From NCBI GenBank assembly GCA_046154965.1, contig JBJXDY010000114.1:62001-126000 (forward strand): a DNA stretch of 64,000 nucleotides, written 5' to 3'. The DNA is from DATKFM01 sp046154965 (GTDB lineage Bacteria; Pseudomonadota; Alphaproteobacteria; Dongiales; Dongiaceae). This document shows positions 52,077 through 60,918 of the stretch, one piece after another. Below the pieces are notes generated by a model. It searched no databases. It saw only the letters and a list, made by a program, of their open reading frames with translations, and was not told the DNA's origin. The position numbers and the translations under genes were made by a program. The stretch's first letter is position 1. Every line of letters begins with the position of its first letter.

Positions 52077-53710
52077 TCTTCGGCGAGATCCCGCTTGAGG
52101 AAGCCGTGGGCGCCATCCTCGTCCACAGCGTTCGCGCCGGGAAGCTGACATTCAAGAAAGGCCGGCAGCTCTCTGCGGCCGACATCGCGGTTCTTCGCGA
52201 GGCGGACTATCGGCGGATCATGGCGGTCCGTCTGGAGGCCGGCGACATCGGCGAGGATCAGGCGGCAGCGCAGCTGGCCGAGGCACTGGCGGGACCGAAC
52301 CTGGTGCTTGGCCGGCCATTCACCGGCCGCTGCAATCTTCATGGCCAGGCCGCGGGCCTGCTGGTGATCGACAAGGCCCGGTTGGATCGTATCAACCTCA
52401 TCAGCGAGGCGATCACGGTCGCAACCTTGGCGCCGTACGACGTCGTCGCGCCGAAGGATCTGGCGGCCACGATCAAGATCATTCCCTTTGCCGTTCCCCG
52501 GGCGGATCTGGAGCGCTGCATTTCCATTGCCGACGACGGCGGCCCGGTCATTCGCATTGCCGGCTTCCGCAGTCGGCCGGTCGCACTGATTCAGACCCGC
52601 CTGCCCGGCCTCAAGGAAAGTGTTCTCGACAAGACGCTGGAGGTCATGAACGGGCGGCTTGCGTCGCTCGGCGCAGAGCCGGCGGCAGAGATCCGCTGCG
52701 GCCATACCGTGGAGGCGCTCACGCAGGCCATCGCCGCGGCCAAAGCCGGCGGCGCCGAGATGATCCTGGTCGCCGGCGCCTCGGCCATCGCCGACCGGCG
52801 CGATGTCATTCCCGCGGCGATCGAGCGGGCCGGCGGCACCATCGAGCATTTCGGTATGCCCGTGGACCCCGGCAATCTGCTGTTGCTGGGCCGGATTGGC
52901 GCGGTGGACGCCATGGGACTGCCAGGCTGCGTGCGGTCGCCAAAGCTTAACGGCTTCGACTGGATCTTGCAGCGGCGCATGGCCGACTTGCCCGTGGGCC
53001 GCGGCGATATCATGGGGCTGGGCGCCGGCGGCCTGCTGAAGGAGATTCCGTCCCGGCCACAGCCCCGCGCCGGCGAACCGCCGTCCGCGCCGGCGCCGCG
53101 CGGTCCGCGCATCGCGGCAGTGGTGCTGGCGGCCGGCCGCTCCAGCCGCATGGGCGGCGCGAACAAGCTGCTGGCGGAGGTGGACGGTCAGCCCATGGTG
53201 CGGCGCGCGGTCCTGACGGCGCTGGCTTCCGGCGCGGCGCCGGTGTTTGTCGTTCTGGGCCATGACGCCCACCGTGTGCGCGCAGCCCTGCGGGGCTGCA
53301 AGGTGCGCTTCGTCGACAATCCGGCCTATGCCGAAGGCATGAGCACCTCGCTGCGCCATGGCCTTGCCGTCCTGCCGGCGGACGCCGACGGAGCGGTCAT
53401 CCTGCTCGGCGATATGCCGCGAATCGACCAGACCACGATCGACCGCCTGATCGCCGCCTTCGATCCCACGGAAGGGCGCAGCATCTGCGTGCCCGTGTGG
53501 AACGGCAAGCGGGGCAATCCCGTGCTCTGGGCGCGGCGCTACTTTGCGGAAATGGCCGAGATCGCCGGCGATGTCGGCGCGCGGCATCTAATCGGTGAGT
53601 ACGCCGACCAGGTGGCGGAGGTGCCGATGCCCGACGATGCGACGCTGGTTGATATCGACACGCCGGAGGCGCTCAATGCGCTCCGGCGCGATCAGAGCCG
53701 CGAGGCCTAG
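52073..53710 (+). CDS. Fused MoeA-like molybdopterin-binding and MobA-like nucleotidyltransferase protein
   Basis: This 545-residue protein is a fusion. Residues 1-340 resemble the molybdopterin-binding fold (GRPFTGRCNLHGQAAGLL, then GAEMILVAGASAIADRRDVI and GMPVDPGNLLLLG). Residues 350-545 form an NTP-transferase of the MobA/MocA family with AAVVLAAGRSSRMGGANKLL, VLGHDAH, LLGDMPRI and GNPVLW. It is the type annotated as molybdopterin-binding/glycosyltransferase family 2. It probably makes the cytosine dinucleotide form of the cofactor that the cox-like hydroxylase needs. Its stop overlaps the convergent small gene. Confidence 0.92.
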   Translation: MIFGEIPLEEAVGAILVHSVRAGKLTFKKGRQLSAADIAVLREADYRRIMAVRLEAGDIGEDQAAAQLAEALAGPNLVLGRPFTGRCNLHGQAAGLLVIDKARLDRINLISEAITVATLAPYDVVAPKDLAATIKIIPFAVPRADLERCISIADDGGPVIRIAGFRSRPVALIQTRLPGLKESVLDKTLEVMNGRLASLGAEPAAEIRCGHTVEALTQAIAAAKAGGAEMILVAGASAIADRRDVIPAAIERAGGTIEHFGMPVDPGNLLLLGRIGAVDAMGLPGCVRSPKLNGFDWILQRRMADLPVGRGDIMGLGAGGLLKEIPSRPQPRAGEPPSAPAPRGPRIAAVVLAAGRSSRMGGANKLLAEVDGQPMVRRAVLTALASGAAPVFVVLGHDAHRVRAALRGCKVRFVDNPAYAEGMSTSLRHGLAVLPADADGAVILLGDMPRIDQTTIDRLIAAFDPTEGRSICVPVWNGKRGNPVLWARRYFAEMAEIAGDVGARHLIGEYADQVAEVPMPDDATLVDIDTPEALNALRRDQSREA

Positions 53711-54045
53711 CGCGCGAGCGCGCCGCCGGCTGAGTTGAATCCGCAGACCCTGGGGGTGACGTTGAGCTCCTTGCGGCGCGCCACCAGGGAGTCGAACCGC
53801 TTCATGGCCATCGCAACTTCGCCGGTCTCCAAGAACTGCAGCGACGGCATCTTCTCCTGCAAGCGTTGGATCGCATCGACAGCATCCAGGCACCGCTTCA
53901 GGGCTCGTTCGCTGCTCTCATTCGCCTGCCGCACCATGTAGGCCGTGGACGGGCCGGAGGCAGTGCGGTTCACATGCATCTCGCGCTGCACTTCGACCTG
54001 CAGGATATCGACGGCTTTCACCAGATCACGCAATGCATCAGCCAT
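53707..54045 (-). CDS. Small helical protein of unknown function
   Basis: This 112-residue protein is nearly all alpha-helical by composition, with long amphipathic stretches (ALRDLVKAVDILQVEVQREM, then ALKRCLDAVDAIQRLQEKM) that could form a coiled coil. No signal peptide or known motif is present. GAGGA precedes the ATG. The stop overlaps that of the convergent MoeA-MobA fusion gene. A possible 12-codon leader frame lies 46 bases upstream in the same transcript. Confidence 0.7.
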   Translation of the reverse strand: MADALRDLVKAVDILQVEVQREMHVNRTASGPSTAYMVRQANESSERALKRCLDAVDAIQRLQEKMPSLQFLETGEVAMAMKRFDSLVARRKELNVTPRVCGFNSAGGALAR

Positions 54046-54091
54046 GGTTGTCCTCGCATCTCTATTCCGGCGCGCGTCGTTCCTACAAGCC

Positions 54092-54130
54092 CTACGCAAG
54101 AACGGATGCGGCGCACGCCTCATCGCTCAT
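54092..54130 (-). CDS. Possible 12-codon leader peptide
   Basis: On the minus strand, GGAGGATATT precedes an ATG at 54130 by an ideal distance, opening a 12-codon frame (MSDEACAASVLA) ending with TAG at 54092. It is upstream of the 112-residue gene and downstream of an AT-rich, promoter-like stretch (54150-54250). Such a strong ribosome site on a tiny frame suggests either a leader peptide or a start site for a degraded gene. Confidence 0.4.
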   Translation of the reverse strand: MSDEACAASVLA

Positions 54131-54285
54131 AATATCCTCCAAGTTGAATTGCCGATGCAACAAGTTTCGTTTTCAATTTCAGTAAAGACTACACAGATTG
54201 TCTATTAAATACTTTCTTTAAGTTAATTATCGTTGACACCTATACTGTTAACCTTTCCGCTCGAGGTTAATCCCGATGGCTGAAT

Positions 54286-55473
54286 TCATTGAGCCGGCTG
54301 CACCGCAGCGGCTGGCCGGTGCGCGGGCAACAGGATCGCGGCCGCCAGCACCAACGCCGCGCAGAGACCGAGAATCCAGAACAGCGTCTGAAAACCGCCG
54401 GTGTCGTTGTAGAGGTAGGATATCAACGGCACGGCCACTGCGCTCACGCCGAGCGAGAAGAGATAATTGACGGCGAATATGCGCGATTGCCAGGCGCTCG
54501 ACACATGGCGTCCGATCAGCCAGTCGGACACCGGAATTTCGCCGAACACCAACAAGAGCGCGATGATTGTTACCGCCAACAGCGGCAAGCCGAAAAACTG
54601 TCCGACCAAGATCAAGATGGGCACCTGCAGTGTCAGGATGCCCAGAACCACCGGCTTGGCGCCGTAGCGGTCAAGGAACCGGCCGGTCGGCAACTGCGCG
54701 AAGGCCGCGAAGGCGAACGCAAAGGCGGCGAAAGCGCCGGAGGCGAGAAGATCGCCATCGGCGATCTGCAATTGCTGATCGAACAGCTTCGGCACGGCGA
54801 CGGTGATGCCATTGAAGATCAGGCCGCCGAACAGCGCGGCGACGCCAACGAAAAGGAAAACGCGCAACAGCACATTTCTGGAAACTTCGAACGCTGGCCT
54901 GTTCTTCGCCTCCGCATTGGTCACGTCCACATCCCGCCCCATGAAACGAATGGCCAGAAGGCCGAGCAGGATGCTGACAACACCCGGCACGATGAACGCC
55001 CAGCGCCAGCCGAACTCGACCGTGAGCAGGCCGGTCACGATGGCCGCGCCGGCAAAGCCCATATTGCCGAAGACGCCGTTGAGCGCGATGGCGCGGCCGC
55101 TGCCATGGGCCAGCCGCACAACCGCCGCGATGGCCACGGGATGATAGATACCGGCGAACACGCCGATCGCCGCCAGGGACGCGGCGAGACTAGCCGGCCC
55201 TGTTGCCATCCCGGCCGCGATGCCCGACAGGCCCAGCCCGATGAAGAAGATTACCATCATGCTGGAGCGCCGCCAGCGGTCGCCGAGCCATCCCGCCGGC
55301 AGCGTTGAAAGGGCGAGGGCAACGAATGCAGCCGTTCCCAGCCACAACGTGTCGCCATATCCACGGTCCCACTCCCGATGGATAGCCAGCACCGCCGTCG
55401 GGAATACCAGCATGAAATAATGATCGAGGAAGTGCGCGAGATTGAGAAAGATGAGCGGGCGCTTCTGACTCAT
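54286..55473 (-). CDS. Major facilitator superfamily transporter
   Basis: This 395-residue permease has 12 predicted helices. The MFS cytoplasmic loop motif appears as AGWLGDRWRRSSMM (loop 2-3) and a weaker copy FLDRYGAKPV in the second half. It resembles fosmidomycin-resistance/sugar-phosphate-like MFS efflux proteins with a short N-terminus. The substrate is unknown. It is read towards the AT-rich space and lies 30 bases downstream of the alpha/beta hydrolase gene on the same strand. Confidence 0.9.
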   Translation of the reverse strand: MSQKRPLIFLNLAHFLDHYFMLVFPTAVLAIHREWDRGYGDTLWLGTAAFVALALSTLPAGWLGDRWRRSSMMVIFFIGLGLSGIAAGMATGPASLAASLAAIGVFAGIYHPVAIAAVVRLAHGSGRAIALNGVFGNMGFAGAAIVTGLLTVEFGWRWAFIVPGVVSILLGLLAIRFMGRDVDVTNAEAKNRPAFEVSRNVLLRVFLFVGVAALFGGLIFNGITVAVPKLFDQQLQIADGDLLASGAFAAFAFAFAAFAQLPTGRFLDRYGAKPVVLGILTLQVPILILVGQFFGLPLLAVTIIALLLVFGEIPVSDWLIGRHVSSAWQSRIFAVNYLFSLGVSAVAVPLISYLYNDTGGFQTLFWILGLCAALVLAAAILLPAHRPAAAVQPAQ

Positions 55474-55503
55474 GATCCTGTCGCCCCGCTAGCTTGCCGC
55501 ATT

Positions 55504-56379
55504 CTAGCGCCGCAGATCGCCGGCCCCGCCGGTCATGCCATGGCGGCGCAGAAAATAGAGCACGGCATCGTAGCCGCGCACGTCGTCAAACTGCACATGG
55601 CCCAGACCCGGATATACTTTCATCTCTTTGGGCGACGGCGCCAACGCATAGAGCCGCTCGCTGTATCGGATGGGAATAACTTGGTCCGCGGCACCGTGCA
55701 TGATGAAGATCGGGCAGCTCACGCGGGTGATTTTCGCCATCGAGTCGAACTTGTCTCGCACCAATGCCTTTACCGGAAACATCCAATAGCGGCCCTGCGC
55801 CACATCGGCAACGGAACTGTAGGGCGCCTCCAGAATCAGGGCGCCGCAAGCGAATTCTGTCGCCATCTGCACCGCCACGCCCGAGCCCAGGGACTCGCCA
55901 TAAAACACCATGCGCCCGGGCTCAACGCCCTGCTCCCGCAGAAAGCCGATGGCCGCCCGGGCATCCGCATAAAGTCCCTGCTCGCTCGGGCTGCCGCTAT
56001 TGCCGCCGAAGCCGCGATACTCGGCCAGGAGCACGCCCATGCCGGCTTCGGCATAGGGAACGATGCGCCCGACGCGGCCGCCGATATTGCCGGCGTTGCC
56101 GTGGAAGTGCACGAGCACATCGGCGGCGGCGGATGGTGGCACGCGGTACAGCGAATTGAGATCAATCCCATCGGCGCTGCGATAGGCAACGGGCCGGAGC
56201 AAGCCGTCCGGCACGGCCGTTGGCCGTTCAATGTCGGGATAATAGAGCAGCTTCTGCTGATAGATGTAGAGCAGCGCCAGCACGCCCAAATAGACGATGG
56301 CGAGCCCCGCAAGAAAACTAAGCATGCGCCGCTTGTTCCCGGACATCCGCTGCAAACCGATGCCGGAGAATGCAGTCAT
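55504..56379 (-). CDS. Membrane-anchored alpha/beta hydrolase (ABHD13/17-like)
   Basis: This 291-residue protein has a single N-terminal membrane span (about 18-40, FLAGLAIVYLGVLALLYIY) and a periplasm-facing or cytoplasmic alpha/beta hydrolase domain: HFHGNAGNIGGR oxyanion turn, AEYRGFGGNSGSPSE, the nucleophile in YGESLGSGVA, the acid in HGAADQVIP and the histidine in GLGHVQFDD. Relatives are depalmitoylase-like serine hydrolases. It is followed by the MFS transporter. Confidence 0.88.
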   Translation of the reverse strand: MTAFSGIGLQRMSGNKRRMLSFLAGLAIVYLGVLALLYIYQQKLLYYPDIERPTAVPDGLLRPVAYRSADGIDLNSLYRVPPSAAADVLVHFHGNAGNIGGRVGRIVPYAEAGMGVLLAEYRGFGGNSGSPSEQGLYADARAAIGFLREQGVEPGRMVFYGESLGSGVAVQMATEFACGALILEAPYSSVADVAQGRYWMFPVKALVRDKFDSMAKITRVSCPIFIMHGAADQVIPIRYSERLYALAPSPKEMKVYPGLGHVQFDDVRGYDAVLYFLRRHGMTGGAGDLRR

Positions 56380-56412
56380 CGGACAGAACAGGCAACCCGA
56401 TTGCCGGCCGCC

Positions 56413-56826
56413 TCAGGGCCCCTCGCCCGCCAGGCTCTGATTGCGGAACTCCAGGAAATGCCGCGCCGAGTCGAGTCCTTCGGTGCGGCACCAGTTGCGA
56501 TAGCCGCCGAGCCCGCGGTCGCCATATTCGAGATCGGCCGCGGTCAACCCGCGGATGCGCAGCCAACGCGCCACCGGATCGGTGATGCCGTCGCGGCGGC
56601 GGACGTAGCTGGTCTCTCGCAGATAGCCGTCGAACACTTCAGCGGAGTTCAAGCCGCAATACTCGACCACACCGTACATATAGGCGATTTGCTTGAGGGC
56701 CGTGCCGCGCGACGCAGGTTTGTCGGCCTTTGGCAGATCGGCATGCACGGACGCAGCCGTGACGGCGGCGATTGCAATGATGACCATGGAGGCGAATTCT
56801 CTCGCGGGAAACATAGCCGCGATCAT
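56413..56826 (-). CDS. Small exported protein of unknown function
   Basis: This 137-residue protein has an N-terminal signal-like hydrophobic stretch (MVIIAIAAVTAASVHA) with a likely cleavage site after VHA, then about 110 residues with two cysteines near positions 56 and 110. The central part looks helical. The start is uncertain: ATG at 56826 is used; ATGs at 56814 and 56787 also precede the signal. It lies between a hydrolase and a hybrid kinase on the same strand. I do not recognise it. Confidence 0.6.
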   Translation of the reverse strand: MIAAMFPAREFASMVIIAIAAVTAASVHADLPKADKPASRGTALKQIAYMYGVVEYCGLNSAEVFDGYLRETSYVRRRDGITDPVARWLRIRGLTAADLEYGDRGLGGYRNWCRTEGLDSARHFLEFRNQSLAGEGP

Positions 56827-56860
56827 GAAACGCGGCCGGCCGGATTGCAAACGGCACTCC

Positions 56861-59509
56861 CTAGGCGACGATTTTCAGCGGCGCCGGCGTTTCTGCGTGG
56901 TTGACCTCCAGCGCTTCCATTACCACGCGGGCCAGAGTGGCCGTCGTCACCGGCTTGCTGAGCAGCGCTACCGCGCCGATTTCCCGCAGCCGCGCTTCGC
57001 CGACGCGCGCGCCATAGCCGGAGCAGATGATGACGGGCAGGTCGGGGCGGATTTCCCGCAGCGCTTCCGCCAGCTGATCGCCAGCCATGCCGGGCATCGT
57101 CTGGTCGGTGAACAGCAGGTCGAAACTGTGGGGATCGCTGCGGAACAGGGTCCAGGCCTTGTGCGGATGATGACACTCCACCGCGTCATGACCGAGATTC
57201 TGCAGCTTGGCGCAAACCACGGCAGCCAGGTCTACCTCATCGTCGACCACCAGGATTCGGCCACGGCGGTTCCCGGTGACCACCAGCTCCTCGGTCTCCT
57301 CGACGGGCTCGACGGAGCCATCGGCCGCCGGCAGAAAGACATCGAACTGCGTGCCGACGCCGGCTTCGCTCGCCACTCGGATGGCGCCGCCATAGGCGGT
57401 GACGATGCCATGTACCGCCGCCAGCCCCAGACCCGTGCCGGTTCCCGACGGTTTGGTAGTGAAGAAAGGCTGGAAGATCTCGGCCAGAGTCGCCGCATCC
57501 ATGCCGATGCCATTGTCACGTATGCTCAGGCGGATGAGCTCGCGCGGCGCCGGGGTCGACATCCAGAGAATGTTGGCGCGGCCCGGGCCGGGTTGAACAT
57601 GGCCGGAACTGGAGCTATCGCGGAGCGCAGCCGGCGACATTTCCTGCGCCGCGACCGCCCGTCCATCCACGGTCTCGAGCCAGATGTCAATGCGGCCCTG
57701 CTTCTGGCCGATGGCGTGCATGGCGTTCACGCAGAGATTCATGATCACCTGCTCGATCTGGCTGCGGCCGGCTTCGACGAAGCAGCGTGATTTGGCGACC
57801 GACAGCACAATGTCGATGGTCGAAGGCACGGTGGCGCGCAGGATATCCAGCACGCCGTTGATGTCGGCGCCCAGATCGATGACGGTACGCTCGCCCAGAG
57901 TCTGGCGGCTATAGGCCAGGATCTGCTCGATCAGGTCTTTCGCCCGCTGGCCGGCCTTGAGGATGCGCTCGATACGGGCGCGAACCGGATGACCCGGTTC
58001 CAATTCGATCAGACTGAGATCGCCGAGGCCCAGGATGACGCCCAGGATATTGTTGAAGTCGTGGGCGATACCGCCAGCAAGGCGGCCCAGGGCCTCGGAC
58101 CGTTGCGATAGGTGGAACTGCTCGCGCAGCCGGGCGCGTTCATCGTCAGCCTCGTGCCGTTCCGTCGTGTCGCGCACGACGCAGACGATGCCACCATCCT
58201 CGAGTTGCCGCAGGGTCAGTTCCTGGGGAAAGGTAACGCCGTCGGCGGTCAGGCCGATCGCTTCGCCCCGCCAGACACCGGCGGTCCGCAGGTCCGGCAG
58301 GATCTCGCCTTCGAAGCGCTCGCGCTCATCGGAGTCATAGGCGGTGATCCAGGGGTGGCCGACATAGCCGTCCCGTTCCGGCCAGCCATGCATGAGGGCG
58401 TAGCTGCGGTTTGCGTAGGCCAGGCGGCCGTCGCTGTCGATGATGGCGAGGCCGTCAAGCGAGGACTCGAATGCCGCCAGGCGGCTTTCCAGGACACGCT
58501 CCGCCTGCCGCTTCTCCGTGATATCGGTCAGGATGCTGACCCGGCCGCCTTGAGGCGTGCGCCGGTCGCTGGCCAGGATCGTCCGCCCGTCGGCCATAGC
58601 CAACTCGACGGGTCCGACGACCTCGCGGCATTGCCGCACGCGCCGCGCAATCCAGTCCTCCGGGTTGCCATCGATTCGGTAGATGTCCTGCATCACGGCC
58701 GCCCGCACGATCTCCTCGAGCGTGCGGCCATGCTGGATCAGCGGCGCCGCCAGCCTGTGCATCGCCCGGAATCGGTCATTGGTGAGCACCAGCCTTTCGT
58801 CGGCGTCGAAAAGCGCGAACCCGTCGGTGATGCTCTCGATCGCATCCTCGAGGCGGGTGCGGGTCGCGTCCAGCTCCCGCGCGTCGGCGAGTGAGCGCCG
58901 GTCGTAGTCCTGGATGAGATTCTTCTTACGGAACAGCAGCGCCGCCAGCCCGCCGATGCCGGCAATCAGGACCGCAAACATCGCCGCCAGCAGATGGAAA
59001 CTTTGCCGTGGATCCTGGCTCAGCAGGCCGCCGGCCTCGCCCAGCGTCGAGGCCCGCGCCATGTCGCCGAGTGGTTGACGCAATGAGTCCAGCCGCTCCT
59101 TAAGGATCCCGTAACCATGCCCATCGCCGTCGCGGAAACTCTCCACGCGGCTGACAATGTCCGGCAGCCGCGCCAGCATATTGTAGATCGTCTGGGGCGT
59201 GTCCCCAGGCGCATCCTGGGCCAATGTCGCCAGTTTTGGCAGTTGCCTCTGGAACTGAATCAGATCGGCTGACAGGACCTGGCGGTGGTGCTCGTCAGGC
59301 GCAGCGGCATAGGAAGATACGCTCTCGCTCAGCCGCAGATGCGCGAACTGCGCCTCGATGGCGATCCAGGTAGCGTTGCGGGATTGCCAGGAAACGCGCC
59401 CATACTCGGTGATGCCGGCGAGAATCGCCGCGCCCATCGCAACGACGAGCACGGCAATCAGCGCATAATGCGCGGGGCGGCCTAGCGATGTACGGCGTAG
59501 AACTCGCAT
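56861..59509 (-). CDS. Membrane hybrid sensor histidine kinase with PAS domains
   Basis: This 882-residue kinase has two membrane spans (about 13-35 and 170-195) around a periplasmic helical region. Two PAS domains follow (about 220-340 and 345-465), then a phosphoacceptor domain with GGIAHDFNNIL (near 500), an ATPase domain (NLCVNAMHAIG, DNGIGMDAATL, GTGTGLGLAA) and a C-terminal receiver with Asp in LLFTDQTMPG. It resembles CckA-like kinases. The ATG at 59509 is chosen over a GTG at 59554. It is divergent from the OmpR-type regulator gene 197 bases away, its likely partner. Confidence 0.93.
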   Translation of the reverse strand: MRVLRRTSLGRPAHYALIAVLVVAMGAAILAGITEYGRVSWQSRNATWIAIEAQFAHLRLSESVSSYAAAPDEHHRQVLSADLIQFQRQLPKLATLAQDAPGDTPQTIYNMLARLPDIVSRVESFRDGDGHGYGILKERLDSLRQPLGDMARASTLGEAGGLLSQDPRQSFHLLAAMFAVLIAGIGGLAALLFRKKNLIQDYDRRSLADARELDATRTRLEDAIESITDGFALFDADERLVLTNDRFRAMHRLAAPLIQHGRTLEEIVRAAVMQDIYRIDGNPEDWIARRVRQCREVVGPVELAMADGRTILASDRRTPQGGRVSILTDITEKRQAERVLESRLAAFESSLDGLAIIDSDGRLAYANRSYALMHGWPERDGYVGHPWITAYDSDERERFEGEILPDLRTAGVWRGEAIGLTADGVTFPQELTLRQLEDGGIVCVVRDTTERHEADDERARLREQFHLSQRSEALGRLAGGIAHDFNNILGVILGLGDLSLIELEPGHPVRARIERILKAGQRAKDLIEQILAYSRQTLGERTVIDLGADINGVLDILRATVPSTIDIVLSVAKSRCFVEAGRSQIEQVIMNLCVNAMHAIGQKQGRIDIWLETVDGRAVAAQEMSPAALRDSSSSGHVQPGPGRANILWMSTPAPRELIRLSIRDNGIGMDAATLAEIFQPFFTTKPSGTGTGLGLAAVHGIVTAYGGAIRVASEAGVGTQFDVFLPAADGSVEPVEETEELVVTGNRRGRILVVDDEVDLAAVVCAKLQNLGHDAVECHHPHKAWTLFRSDPHSFDLLFTDQTMPGMAGDQLAEALREIRPDLPVIICSGYGARVGEARLREIGAVALLSKPVTTATLARVVMEALEVNHAETPAPLKIVA

Positions 59510-59705
59510 CGTTTCCCAGCTGGCTGTTTGAGCGGCGGTCGAACTCTCCCGCACCCCATAGCCCGTTATGCATGTCCCAGAGAACCTAAGCCGCTACCGT
59601 TAAGCCGTGCTTTCGCTTGAGGACAAACGTAACGCTGCCTAAATCGCGCCTCGGTAAGGGTAGACCCATTGGGCCGGCCTTAAAGAACTGTAAATCGGGT
59701 AGCCA

Positions 59706-60473
59706 ATGTCACACGCGCGCGTCCTGGTCATCGACGACGATGCCAACCTGCGGGAGCTGATCAACAGCTACCTCAGGGATGAAGGCTATGCTGTTCTGGA
59801 GTCTGGCTCTGCGCGCGGCGCCAAGGAACTGATCGAAAGCTCGACCATCGACCTGATCCTGCTGGATGTGCGGCTCCCCGACGGCGATGGATTCGACCTG
59901 CTGCGCGAAATGCGGACGATGACGTCGACGCCGGTCATCATGCTGACTGGTCGCGATACGCCGTCGGATCGTATCATCGGGCTGGAACTTGGAGCCGACG
60001 ATTTCATCGGCAAGCCGTTCGAACTGCGTGAATTGCGCGCACGGATTCGTTCAGTCCTGCGCCGCACCTATCATGTCGATGAGCAGGAGGTGGCGGCGAC
60101 GATGGACGCGCTGCTGTTTGCCGGCTGGACCGTCGACCTGACACATCGCCGCCTGATAAGTCCGGCGCAGGGCGATGTTATCCTGACTTCCGGAGAATTC
60201 GATCTCCTGCGGGTGCTTGCCGAGCATCCGAAGCGGCCGTTGAGTCGAGATCAGCTGCTCGATCTCACGCGCTCCCGGGAATGGACTCCCTTCGATCGCA
60301 GCGTGGACGTGCTGATCGGCCGCCTGCGGCGCAAGATGATGGAAAATGGCGACACCATCGGGCTGATCAAGACTATCCGCAATGTCGGTTACAGCCTGGC
60401 GGCCGATGTCAGGCGCCGGCGCCTCGGACCGACGGGCCTGCCCAGCGACGGCGGCGAGGCCCTGGCCTCCTAG
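59706..60473 (+). CDS. OmpR/PhoB-family response regulator
   Basis: This 255-residue regulator has an N-terminal receiver (LVIDDDANLREL, Asp in LILLDVRLP, lysine in GKPFELREL) and a C-terminal winged helix-turn-helix (about 150-245) with LTSGEFDLLRVL and the DNA recognition region DRSVDVLIGRLRRKM. It binds tandem sites at target promoters. It is divergent from the hybrid kinase gene, so the pair may regulate the shared intergenic region at 59510-59705. The tail of about 15 residues is extra. Confidence 0.93.
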   Translation: MSHARVLVIDDDANLRELINSYLRDEGYAVLESGSARGAKELIESSTIDLILLDVRLPDGDGFDLLREMRTMTSTPVIMLTGRDTPSDRIIGLELGADDFIGKPFELRELRARIRSVLRRTYHVDEQEVAATMDALLFAGWTVDLTHRRLISPAQGDVILTSGEFDLLRVLAEHPKRPLSRDQLLDLTRSREWTPFDRSVDVLIGRLRRKMMENGDTIGLIKTIRNVGYSLAADVRRRRLGPTGLPSDGGEALAS

Positions 60474-60918
60474 GGCCAACCAATCCAGAGATTAGAGATT
60501 TGTCAATTGAACGGGTGACTGTCTGGCACCCGGAACCGTGGTCTTTGCAGCAACCGATGAAGGGACTGCGGCGGCCCGGGCCATTGTCGGGGGAGACAAG
60601 GGTGGGATGTGGGAACGGGATTGCCGGACCGCCGCATTGGGTAAGAGCCCTTCTGAGTTCCTCCTCTGCTAACACCGCTACGCTTGGTTCCAGTTCGGCG
60701 GCCCGCTTTGCTTCCTTGGGGGGACATTCAGAGGAGATCGGCGGGCCGGCCTGATCGATGTCTTTCTCTGACCCGGACTCTAGCGGGATCATGTAACAGC
60801 CGATTGGCCTGATGACGCGCCATTGTGAGGAATTGTAAACGGCAGGCGGAACGGTCTAGGCTCGCGCCGAGCGCATCGCGAACCGCACGATTGCGAATGC
60901 ACGACCGCCCGAGGCTAC
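60474..60918. other. Gene-free interval
   Basis: In this 445-base stretch between the OmpR-type regulator and the desaturase, no frame shows codon bias or family resemblance. A small palindrome CGGGTG/CACCCG (60512-60517 and 60527-60532) lies near the left end. The region may hold an untranslated leader or a small RNA, but nothing proves it. Confidence 0.4.

Noticed and set aside
54233..54246. TTGACA and TATACT as a promoter for a plus-strand gene
   Set aside because: The two hexamers are only two bases apart and no plus-strand gene follows, so they cannot act together as a sigma-70 promoter.
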